NCBI GenBank assembly: GCA_947245315.1 | Contig: CAMXNV010000101.1 | Coordinates: forward strand, 1 to 7,790 | Direction of reading: 5' to 3' | Origin: an uncultured Oscillibacter sp. | GTDB lineage: Bacteria > Bacillota > Clostridia > Oscillospirales > Oscillospiraceae | Length of the DNA stretch: 7,790 bases | In this document: positions 1 through 4,879 of the stretch, piece after piece | Position numbering within the stretch: position 1 is the stretch's first letter | Layout: the number at the start of each line of letters is the position of its first letter | The notes under the pieces: generated by a model | Databases searched by the model: none | What the model saw: only the letters and a program-made list of their open reading frames with translations | What the model was told of the DNA's origin: nothing | Program-made: the position numbers and the translations under genes

Positions 1-19
1 CTCCATTCCTTCCTCCTCT

Positions 20-47
20 CCCCACAAAATCTGCGGATTTTGCGGGG
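20..47. repeat. Hairpin, CAAAATC/GATTTTG arms
   Basis: Inverted repeat with arms CCCCaCAAAATC and GATTTTGcGGGG around a four-base loop, with one mismatched pair. It lies just left of the CCTCTCCC hairpin, and the two may be parts of one larger repeat element read on the minus strand. No T-tract follows on either strand, so a terminator role is not supported. Confidence 0.5.
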
Positions 48-63
48 GCCCCGGGGTGTGCCA

Positions 64-82
64 CCTCTCCCAAAGGGAGAGG
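64..82. repeat. CCTCTCCC/GGGAGAGG palindrome
   Basis: Perfect 8-bp arms CCTCTCCC and GGGAGAGG around AAA. On the minus strand this reads CCTCTCCCTTTGGGAGAGG, a pattern I recall as recurring between genes in Oscillospiraceae genomes. It shares its layout (palindrome with a TTT or AAA centre) with the elements at 152-200 and 305-357. Confidence 0.55.
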
Positions 83-151
83 CAAGTAGGCCTGCTGGGC
101 GAACGGACTGCCCTCTTTAGAAGCAGTGAGGGTAAACCTCCACTCCCACCT

Positions 152-200
152 GGCTCCCCCTTTGGGGGAGCTGGCTGGCCGCAGGTCAGACTGAGAGGGT
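152..200 (+). repeat. GGCTCCC palindromic repeat, copy 1
   Basis: Perfect hairpin GCTCCCCC-TTT-GGGGGAGC (153-171), followed by a conserved tail with CTGGC, CCGCAGG and GACTGAGAGGG. The same head and tail order occurs in inverted orientation at 305-357, so the two are copies of one repeat family facing each other across about 105 bases. Confidence 0.65.
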
Positions 201-304
201 TCTATATCTTTAACTTAATGACATTGCATGAAAAGCAGGAAGTATTCCTGAGAGAAGCATTTCCCATAAGCGGGCAAACGCCTCCCTCAAAAGCCCTGGA
301 GAAG

Positions 305-357
305 GACTCCCTCAGTCACCGCCTCCGGCGGCGACAGCTCCCTCAAAGAGGGAGCCT
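305..357 (-). repeat. GGCTCCC palindromic repeat, copy 2 (inverted)
   Basis: Read on the minus strand this is GGCTCCCTCTTTGAGGGAGC, then CTGTC, a small CCGCC/GGCGG hairpin, and GACTGAGGGAG. It aligns with copy 1 at 152-200 over both the hairpin head and the GACTGAG tail. The pair resembles the paired REP/BIME arrangement of other bacteria. Confidence 0.65.
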
Positions 358-367
358 TGGAAAGCAA

Positions 368-401
368 ACAGGAGATTTCCCCCGGAAGGGAAATCTCCTG
401 T
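368..401. terminator. Bidirectional intrinsic terminator after the EIIC-like gene
   Basis: Perfect 14-bp stem, ACAGGAGATTTCCC paired with GGGAAATCTCCTGT, around a six-base loop. On the minus strand it sits 21 bases past the stop of the EIIC-like gene and is followed by TTGCTTT. On the plus strand it is followed by CTCTTTTTAT, a better T-tract, so it can stop transcription from either side. Confidence 0.85.
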
Positions 402-422
402 CTCTTTTTATGATGGTCCGGC

Positions 423-1532
423 TCAGCCCGCCAGGGTCAGGTCTCCGTCCTTTACCCAGCCCGCCTTCCGGCAGAGCGCATTAATCAGGGGACAGATCAC
501 GGCGGGGAGGACGAAAGAGATCAAGAGCAGACCCAGCCAGTCCATGGCCCCGGGGACGATGGCCGCCGCCCCGTTGGCCAGGGCTCGTTCGCTGGGGGCC
601 ACCCAGCCGGTCCAGACCCCCAGCTGGCCGCAGAGGCCGCAGGTGCCCATGCCGGAGTTGATGGCCGCCCCGTTCATCTCCAGGCGGAAGAGGCAGGTGG
701 CCACGGGCCCCGTGATGGCGGAGGTCACTGTGGGCGCGATCCAAATCCGGGGGTTCTTCACGATGTTGGGCATTTGCAGCATGGAGGTCCCCAGGCCCTG
801 GCTCACCAGGCCCCCCCAGCCGTTCTCCCGGAAGCTCATGACGGCGAAGCCTACCATCTGGGCGCAGCACCCCGCCACGGCGGCGCCCCCCGCCAGGCCC
901 GTCAGACCCAGGACGGAGCAGATGGCCGCCGAGGAGATGGGCAGGGTCAGGGCCACGCCCACCAGCACCGACACCACAATGCCCATCAGGAAGGGCTGGA
1001 GAGCCGTGGCCTGCATGATGAGCTGGCCGAAGGCGTCGGCCACCTTGCCGATGGGGGGCGCGATGACCCAGGCCGCGCCGATGCCCACCAGGGTGGTGAC
1101 AATGGGGGTCACCAGGATGTCCACCTTGGTCTCCTTGCTGACGGCCTTGCCGAACTCGGCGGCGATGATGGCCACGAAGAGCACCGCCAGGGGGCCCCCC
1201 GCGCCGCCCAGGGCGTTGCACGCGTAGCCCACGGTGGCCAGGGAGAAGAGGACCATGGGCGGGGCCTGGAGGGCGTAGCCAATGGCCACCGCCATGGCCG
1301 AGCCGCTCATGAAGGAGGCCATACCCCCGATGGTATAGCCCGTTTTATTGATGGTGATGATCTGGGCCGTGAGGAAGCCGATGTGGAATTGGGAGCCCAG
1401 GGTGTTGAGGATCGTGCCGATGAGCAGGGAGCAGAAGAGCCCCTGGGCCATCGCCCCCAGGGCGTCGATGCCGTAGCGCCGGGCGGAAAGCACGATGTTC
1501 TTGCGTTTCATGAACGCCTTAACCTGTTCCAT
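423..1532 (-). CDS. PTS_EIIC_2/PfoR-type membrane permease, candidate niacin transporter
   Basis: This 369-residue polytopic membrane protein resembles the PTS_EIIC_2 family (PfoR, COG3641), usually annotated 'PTS transporter subunit IIC'. Hydrophobic segments run through about residues 22-60, 70-105, 113-127, 138-160, 181-230, 265-282 and 331-353. Glycine-rich, family-like stretches are NALGGAGGPLAVLF (about 106-119), QMPNIVKNPRIWIAPT (253-268) and MNGAAINSGMGTCGLCGQ (286-303). The ATG at 1532 is chosen because AGGTG lies six bases upstream; a longer TTG-initiated form from 1640 would cross the promoter and operator, so I reject it. No EIIA, EIIB or sugar gene is adjacent, so sugar transport is unsupported. 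A palindrome matching the remembered NiaR operator overlaps its promoter region, which points to niacin or nicotinamide uptake (inference). A terminator follows at 368-401. The family call is fairly sure; the substrate is not. Confidence 0.85.
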   Translation of the reverse strand: MEQVKAFMKRKNIVLSARRYGIDALGAMAQGLFCSLLIGTILNTLGSQFHIGFLTAQIITINKTGYTIGGMASFMSGSAMAVAIGYALQAPPMVLFSLATVGYACNALGGAGGPLAVLFVAIIAAEFGKAVSKETKVDILVTPIVTTLVGIGAAWVIAPPIGKVADAFGQLIMQATALQPFLMGIVVSVLVGVALTLPISSAAICSVLGLTGLAGGAAVAGCCAQMVGFAVMSFRENGWGGLVSQGLGTSMLQMPNIVKNPRIWIAPTVTSAITGPVATCLFRLEMNGAAINSGMGTCGLCGQLGVWTGWVAPSERALANGAAAIVPGAMDWLGLLLISFVLPAVICPLINALCRKAGWVKDGDLTLAG

Positions 1533-1558
1533 GGGAAGCACCTGTCTCTTTCGTAAAT

Positions 1559-1588
1559 AATATAGGCAAAAAGCCTTACAGGTGTCAA
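1559..1588 (-). promoter_or_regulatory. Alternative promoter TTGACA-N18-TATATT inside the operator
   Basis: The centre of the palindrome itself supplies a perfect -35 TTGACA (1588-1583), followed after 18 bases by TATATT (1564-1559). Initiation near 1552 would leave a leader of about 20 bases. It may be fortuitous because the NiaR consensus itself contains TTGACA, and the promoter at 1633-1605 has better spacing and -10. Confidence 0.4.
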
Positions 1589-1604
1589 GACACCTGTAAG
1601 GCTT
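1571..1604 (-). promoter_or_regulatory. Perfect palindrome with NiaR-like operator core
   Basis: Arms AAGCCTTACAGGTGTC and GACACCTGTAAGGCTT match over 16 of 16 bases around a two-base centre. The 23-base core at 1598-1576 (minus strand: TACAGGTGTC, TT, GACACCTGTAA) fits every position of the NiaR consensus I remember from Streptococcus (TACWRGTGTMTWKACASYTRWAW). It lies directly after the -10 of the upstream promoter and contains the -35 of a second possible promoter, a typical repressor position. On the minus strand it is followed by five Ts, so it may also act as a terminator for sod readthrough. The symmetry is seen directly; the NiaR assignment rests on memory of the consensus. Confidence 0.7.
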
Positions 1605-1633
1605 ATCATACGCGGGAGGCGGGCGTTTGTCAA
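1605..1633 (-). promoter_or_regulatory. Canonical sigma-A promoter of the EIIC-like gene
   Basis: On the minus strand, TTGACA (1633-1628) and TATGAT (1610-1605) are separated by exactly 17 bases. The expected start, near 1598, falls in the first arm of the palindrome, so a bound repressor would cover the initiation site. The leader to the ATG at 1532 would be about 65 bases. Confidence 0.65.
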
Positions 1634-1658
1634 GAGACAATTTTCCAAAAATCGGGGC

Positions 1659-2297
1659 TCAGCACTTCCGGGGCCGGTTCTCCAGCAGGGCGGCGTAGGC
1701 CTTGGAGACCTCCGGCCAGTTGACCTTGCGCCACCAGCCCTCGAAGTAGTCCCCCCGGCGGTTCTGGTAGTCCAAGTAATAGGCGTGCTCCCAGACGTCA
1801 CACAGCAGCAGGGGAACCAGGGGCAGGGGCGTGTCCTGATTGGGGGTCTTGACCACCGAGAGGCCCCCGCAGTTGTCGGCGGCCAGCCAGGCCCAGCCGG
1901 AGCCGAACTGCCCCAGGGCCGCGTTCTTCAGTGCGGTCTTCAGGCCCTCCAGGTCCCCGAAGTCCCGGGCGACGGCCGCCGCCAGGGGGCCCTCCGGCGC
2001 GGTGACCGGGCCGGAGGCGAGGGTCTTGAAATACAGGTCGTGGTTGTACACGCCTCCGGCGTTGTTCCGCACGCCCTGGCGGATCTCCTCCGGGAGGTGG
2101 GCGTAATCCTGGACCAGGCGCTCCAGGGGCCAGTCCTGATAACCGGGGTGCTTCTCCAGGAGCTTGTTCAGGTTTTCAATATAGGTGGCGAAGTGCTTGT
2201 CGTGGTGGAAGTGCAGGGTCCGCTCCTCCAGCTCCGGCAGCAGGGCGTCGTAGCCGTAGGGCAGGGGCGGGAGGGTGAAGGGATAATGAGCTTCCAT
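1659..2297 (-). CDS. sodA: Superoxide dismutase, Mn/Fe family (Mn-type active site)
   Basis: Converts superoxide to oxygen and hydrogen peroxide in the cytoplasm; no signal peptide is present. At 212 residues it has normal family length. The N-terminal helical hairpin starts with FTLPPLPYGYDALLPELEE. Metal ligands by alignment to the E. coli enzyme are His31 (HHDKHFATY), His86 (NNAGGVYNHDLYF), Asp167 and His171 (DVWEHAYYLDYQNRR). Tyr39 matches the gateway tyrosine. GlyGly at 81-82 together with Gln154 (TPNQDTPL) is the manganese-type arrangement, although cambialistic use cannot be excluded. The start is supported by AAAGGAG six bases upstream (2310-2304). A possible -10 TATACT lies at 2335-2330 with no clear -35. 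No strong hairpin follows the stop closely, so transcripts may run to the palindrome at 1571-1604 or into the EIIC-like gene. Confidence 0.95.
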   Translation of the reverse strand: MEAHYPFTLPPLPYGYDALLPELEERTLHFHHDKHFATYIENLNKLLEKHPGYQDWPLERLVQDYAHLPEEIRQGVRNNAGGVYNHDLYFKTLASGPVTAPEGPLAAAVARDFGDLEGLKTALKNAALGQFGSGWAWLAADNCGGLSVVKTPNQDTPLPLVPLLLCDVWEHAYYLDYQNRRGDYFEGWWRKVNWPEVSKAYAALLENRPRKC

Positions 2298-2367
2298 GGG
2301 GTTCTCCTTTCTGGTGAATTGGTTCCTATAGTATATGTTGGACAGGGGCTTGGCATACGGAGAAAAA

Positions 2368-2397
2368 AATTTTGTAAAAAATTTGGGAATTTTGTAA
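2368..2397. repeat. Two AATTTTGTAA direct repeats, 20-bp period
   Basis: AATTTTGTAA occurs at 2368-2377 and again, identical, at 2388-2397, exactly two helical turns apart. The AT-rich repeats lie in the divergent gap between sod and the lipoprotein gene, just upstream of the lipoprotein -10, where an activator or repressor dimer could bind. No regulator is recognised. Confidence 0.5.
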
Positions 2398-2419
2398 CAA
2401 ATCCCCCTTCGGAACCGTC

Positions 2420-2425
2420 TATAAT
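2420..2425 (+). promoter_or_regulatory. -10 element TATAAT for the lipoprotein gene
   Basis: A perfect TATAAT lies 37 bases before the lipoprotein ATG, giving a leader of about 30 bases. No good -35 is found at 16-18 bases upstream: position 2397-2402 reads ACAAAT. That would fit an activator-dependent promoter using the AATTTTGTAA repeats. Confidence 0.5.
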
Positions 2426-2462
2426 AAGGAAGTTACCGACTACACAGGAAAGAAGAGACGTC

Positions 2463-3356
2463 ATGAAGCACTTTATCTGGATGCTCTGCGGAATTTTCAT
2501 CTCCGGGCTGCTGCTGGGGACCCTCAGCGCCTGTGGAACCGGCGCGTTTGACCCGGTGGTGATCGCCACGGCGAAGTCCTCCCCGGCTGCGGAGGCGGAG
2601 GAGACGGAGGTCCCTGTGGAGGTCCTCGAGGAGGACACGGCCCGGCGGCTGGCCTATGGCAGGGCTCTGTGGGACATGTATCAGCTAGGTCTCCGCCCCG
2701 ACGGGGAGGAGCTGGAGCGCTCCAGCGACCATGGCCCCGCCGAGGGGAACCGCTTTGCCCTGGCCGACGTGAACGGCGACGGGGCCAAGGAGCTGATTGT
2801 CTACTGGGAGCAAGCCTGTATGGCCGGGATGGAGGGGCTGGTCTACACCTACGACTACCCGGAGGACGAACTGCGGCTGATTCTCTTGGAGTTTCCCTCC
2901 ATGACCTTCTATGAAAACGGCACCGTGACGGCGGACTGGTCCCACAACCAGGGCTGGGCCGGGCGCTTCTGGCCCTTCACCCTCTATCAGTACAGCGAGG
3001 CCGGCGGAGCGTATGAGGAAGTGGGCAGCGTGGACGCCTGGGACCTGGAGTGTACGGAGGGTGACGAAGTCCTCACTGCCGCCTTCCCCAGGGAGACGGA
3101 CGCCGACGGGGACGGGCTGGTCTACTACCTGCTGACCGGCGAATGGTACATGAATCCTCACGCCTCGGAGGAGGACAACTTTGCCACCCTCTGGGGGGCC
3201 GGCCCGGTGGACGGCGCGGCGCTGGAGGAGTGGCTGCGCTCCTGCACCGGCGGGACGGAAGCCCTGGAGATTCCCTTCCAGGACTTGAATGAGGAGAATA
3301 TTGCCGCGCTGGGGTATCCCAGGCCGGAGGTGGAGTACCCGGAGCCTTTGGGGTAA
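2463..3356 (+). CDS. Hypothetical lipoprotein with DxNxDG-type loops
   Basis: A 297-residue predicted lipoprotein of unknown function. It has a basic N-terminus, a hydrophobic stretch (4-19) and the lipobox LSAC, with lipidated Cys24, so the mature protein should be tethered to the outer face of the membrane. Residues 30-58 form an acidic, alanine-rich linker. The folded part begins near 60. FALADVNGDGAKELIVYW (98-115) is the calcium-loop and beta-strand motif seen in FG-GAP/VCBS-like and EF-hand-like clostridial lipoproteins, and DADGDG at 213-218 could be a second loop. Aromatic-rich strands around 145-180 suggest a beta-rich domain. The ATG is chosen for the lipobox; its ribosome site (AGGAA at 2446-2450) is distant and weak. 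It stands divergent from sod, with its own -10. I do not recognise a specific family. Confidence 0.85.
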   Translation: MKHFIWMLCGIFISGLLLGTLSACGTGAFDPVVIATAKSSPAAEAEETEVPVEVLEEDTARRLAYGRALWDMYQLGLRPDGEELERSSDHGPAEGNRFALADVNGDGAKELIVYWEQACMAGMEGLVYTYDYPEDELRLILLEFPSMTFYENGTVTADWSHNQGWAGRFWPFTLYQYSEAGGAYEEVGSVDAWDLECTEGDEVLTAAFPRETDADGDGLVYYLLTGEWYMNPHASEEDNFATLWGAGPVDGAALEEWLRSCTGGTEALEIPFQDLNEENIAALGYPRPEVEYPEPLG

Positions 3357-3372
3357 GGGGGGCCCCTTATCC

Positions 3373-3451
3373 TGTAGGGGCGGACCTATGTGTCCGCCCT
3401 TCTATAGGAAGTGCCGGGGTGCCGGGGATGGCCCGGTCCGGGGACCGGGCC
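3373..3451 (+). repeat. TGTAGGGG composite palindromic repeat, copy 1
   Basis: Begins TGTAGGGG and contains two perfect hairpins. GGGCGGAC/GTCCGCCC (3378-3399) has a six-base loop. GGCCCGGTCC/GGACCGGGCC (3430-3451) is followed by CCACA. The same order (TGTAGGGG, hairpin, GGGGA..ATGGCC hairpin, CCCCACA) occurs inverted at 3488-3546, and the opening motif recurs at 7756. Confidence 0.7.
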
Positions 3452-3487
3452 CCACACTTCTTCTATTGTGGATAGAACACCTTGTGG

Positions 3488-3546
3488 GGCCTGGTCCCCA
3501 GACCAGGCCATTTCCCCGGGAGGGACCAGTCCCCCTACAATAAAAT
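3488..3546 (-). repeat. TGTAGGGG composite palindromic repeat, copy 2 (inverted)
   Basis: On the minus strand it reads TTTTATTGTAGGGG, then a GGGAC/GTCCC hairpin, GGGGAAATGGCC, and the hairpin GGCCTGGTC/GACCAGGCC (3488-3509), ending in CCCCACA. It mirrors copy 1 around an axis near 3469. The central TTCTAT/ATAGAA (3461-3477) adds to the symmetry. Sequence differences between copies mostly keep the stems paired. Confidence 0.7.
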
Positions 3547-3580
3547 CTTCGGATCAGACGCTCCCCAGACATTCCCCCGC

Positions 3581-3609
3581 TTGCCTGAACGGCAAAACCA
3601 TGGTATGAT
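3581..3609 (+). promoter_or_regulatory. Extended -10 promoter for the stalk protein gene
   Basis: TTGCCT (3581-3586) and TATGAT (3604-3609) are separated by 17 bases, and TGG directly before the -10 gives the TGn extension. Initiation near 3616 leaves a leader of about 28 bases that contains the GGAGG ribosome site at 3632-3636. Confidence 0.65.
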
Positions 3610-3643
3610 ATTCCCGCTGCGAAAAAGAAATGGAGGAATTCTT

Positions 3644-4606
3644 ATGAAAAAACTGCTCAGCGTGCTCTTGACCCTGGCGGCCTGTTCCGCCGCCCTGTGC
3701 CTCACCGCCGCCGCGGCCCAGGCGGACAAGCTCGCCCCTACCCGGGTGTGGGGCAAGGTCTCCCCCTGGGACGGAGACGGCGTCTTCCTGAAAAACGACG
3801 ATAAAGACGACCACATGAACGAGGTGGTGGTCCACGTGGGCGAGGCTCCGGTGGTAGACGCCGCCACAGGCCTGCCCCTGGACCTGGAGTCCGTGAAGGA
3901 GGGGGACACCCTCTATGCCTGGATCGGTCCCGCCGCCACCATGAGCCTGCCGCCCCAGGTCTTCGCCAAGGTAGTCGTGGGCAACGTCCCGGCGGACGCC
4001 AAAGCGCCGGAGTACTATGAGCTCTCCAGCGGCGGCTGGAAGGACCCCGCGGGCAGCGACGAGATCGTTTTCTCCTACCGGGACGCGGAGGGGAACTCCC
4101 AGGACCTGCCCGTTCCCCTGGACGCGGAGGTCACCCCCTGGCTCACCCGGCAGATCATCCGGCTGGACGACATCCGGCCCGGTGAGCACATCCTGGTCTG
4201 GCGTAACGAAAAGGACGTGGTGACCAAGGTCCTGGTGTTCCCCTATGCCTACCAGGGCTACGCCGCCTGGAGCACCATAGCCACCGGCGTGGTGAACGGC
4301 GAGACGGTCTCCGTCCCCGGCAAGGTCCTCCCCGGCAAGGACGAGCATGAGAAGATTCACCTCCTCCCCGTCCGGGCCATGGCCGAGGCCGCCGGATACA
4401 GCGTCTCCTGGGACAAGAACCGGGGCGCGGTGGTCTATGACGAGAACACCGAGGTAGTCTTTTACGTCTGGCCCGGGGACGACGTCCTCTGGACGCCGGA
4501 GGGCGAGGTCACGATCTCCGGCCCCTGCGTCCTGGAGGAGGGCGTGACCTACCTCCCGGCGGAGGACCTGTGCCGGGCTCTGAATCTCTATTTCCCAACT
4601 GATTAA
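3644..4606 (+). CDS. Secreted protein with copper amine oxidase N-like domain
   Basis: A 320-residue exported protein. The signal peptide spans residues 1-27, with a likely cut after AQA (25-27) before Asp28. Residues 33-118 form a beta-rich domain with VWGKVSP, EVVVHVGEAPVVDAATG and EGDTLYAWIGPAATMSLPPQ. Such domains are common in clostridial proteins annotated 'copper amine oxidase N-terminal domain-containing'. The C-terminal part, about 222-317 (LLPVRAMAEAAGYSVSWD, GAVVYDENTEVVFYVWPG, YLPAEDLCRALN), fits the Cu_amine_oxidN1 fold. In Firmicutes this is a non-catalytic surface domain; no oxidase domain is present. The enzyme name is therefore misleading, and a structural or binding role at the cell surface is more likely (inference). 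GGAGG seven bases before the ATG fixes the start. The 61-residue gene follows after 40 bases and is probably cotranscribed. Confidence 0.85.
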   Translation: MKKLLSVLLTLAACSAALCLTAAAAQADKLAPTRVWGKVSPWDGDGVFLKNDDKDDHMNEVVVHVGEAPVVDAATGLPLDLESVKEGDTLYAWIGPAATMSLPPQVFAKVVVGNVPADAKAPEYYELSSGGWKDPAGSDEIVFSYRDAEGNSQDLPVPLDAEVTPWLTRQIIRLDDIRPGEHILVWRNEKDVVTKVLVFPYAYQGYAAWSTIATGVVNGETVSVPGKVLPGKDEHEKIHLLPVRAMAEAAGYSVSWDKNRGAVVYDENTEVVFYVWPGDDVLWTPEGEVTISGPCVLEEGVTYLPAEDLCRALNLYFPTD

Positions 4607-4646
4607 TTTGTCGAATTTCGGGCATCCTGTTCCCGAGGTGAGAAGG

Positions 4647-4832
4647 ATGCAAAACACGATTCCCGACGGGGAGCTCCCCCTGGGGCTGGGCCTGGCCATG
4701 GCCCAGCGGCCCGAGGCCATGGAGCGCTTCGCCGCCCTGCCGGAGGCCGAGCGGGAGAACCTGGTGGAACAGGCCCGGAACGCCCGGACGAGGCAGGAAA
4801 TGCGGGCCTGTGTGGACCAACTTTTGACGTGA
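4647..4832 (+). CDS. Conserved small protein (61 residues), unknown function
   Basis: Short soluble protein: LPLGLGLAMAQRPEAMERFA (10-29), then an acidic helix LPEAERENLVEQA (31-43) and an end rich in RTRQEMRACVDQL. I recall similar 60-90-residue clostridial proteins with the same order (GxGMALAQNxxAMxxFxxL, EExR/K, SxxEMRxxVxxL), some near larger unrelated genes. It is probably all-helical, and no catalytic or binding motif is seen. ATG at 4647 is preferred because GAGGTG lies six bases upstream; an earlier TTG has no ribosome site. It follows the stalk protein gene by 40 bases without a terminator, suggesting one transcript ending at the 4835-4870 hairpin. Confidence 0.8.
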   Translation: MQNTIPDGELPLGLGLAMAQRPEAMERFAALPEAERENLVEQARNARTRQEMRACVDQLLT

Positions 4833-4834
4833 AA

Positions 4835-4870
4835 ATACCCGCCGCCGTGAGTGCTCACGGCGGCGGGTAT
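4835..4870. terminator. Strong bidirectional terminator between convergent genes
   Basis: A perfect 16-bp stem, ATACCCGCCGCCGTGA paired with TCACGGCGGCGGGTAT, has a GTGC loop. Plus-strand transcripts then read CTCTTTGTTTT; minus-strand transcripts read TTTTCACG. It begins two bases after the 61-residue gene's stop codon and serves the convergent serine hydrolase gene as well. Confidence 0.92.
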
Positions 4871-4879
4871 CTCTTTGTT

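Larger units (their letters stand above)
1..422. other. Gene-free repeat-rich intergenic region
   Basis: No convincing gene lies here. The stretch holds four palindromic elements (20-47, 64-82, 152-200, 305-357), a short perfect palindrome CAGGAA-GTA-TTCCTG at 236-250, and a terminator at 368-401. The AT-richer segment at about 205-300 between the two GGCTCCC elements shows no start codon with a ribosome binding site that leads into a credible protein. Open frames through the region encode low-complexity peptides running across hairpins, which argues against coding. Confidence 0.75.
3357..3643. other. Repeat-filled gap between two secreted-protein genes
   Basis: These 287 bases carry two inverted copies of a composite palindromic repeat (3373-3451 and 3488-3546), followed by the promoter of the next gene (3581-3609). 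No coding potential with a ribosome site is seen before 3644. No hairpin with a proper T-tract follows the lipoprotein stop, so the repeats themselves may end transcription. Confidence 0.7.

Noticed and set aside
56..484. A 142-codon open frame across the left intergenic region
   Set aside because: It runs through three hairpins and the terminator and overlaps the end of the EIIC-like gene. It has no ribosome site and no protein-like character.
1571..1604. Reading the palindrome only as a rho-independent terminator for sod
   Set aside because: The stem is followed by five Ts, so termination is possible. The exact match to the remembered NiaR consensus and its placement at a canonical promoter make an operator the better main reading.
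1533..1640. An N-terminal extension of the EIIC-like protein from a TTG at 1640
   Set aside because: It would encode residues across the promoter and operator palindrome, lacks a ribosome site and adds no family-like sequence.
2298..2360. PerR or Fur box upstream of sod
   Set aside because: The AT-rich CTATAGTATATG segment does not have the TTATAATNATTATAA or GATAATGAT-type dyads expected for these regulators.
1785..2462. A fused upstream extension of the lipoprotein frame
   Set aside because: The frame is open by chance across antisense sod and the intergenic region. The lipobox, signal sequence and nearby TATAAT fix the start at 2463.
3289..3608. Short open frames spanning the lipoprotein 3' end and the repeats
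   Set aside because: They translate palindromic repeat DNA and lack ribosome sites.
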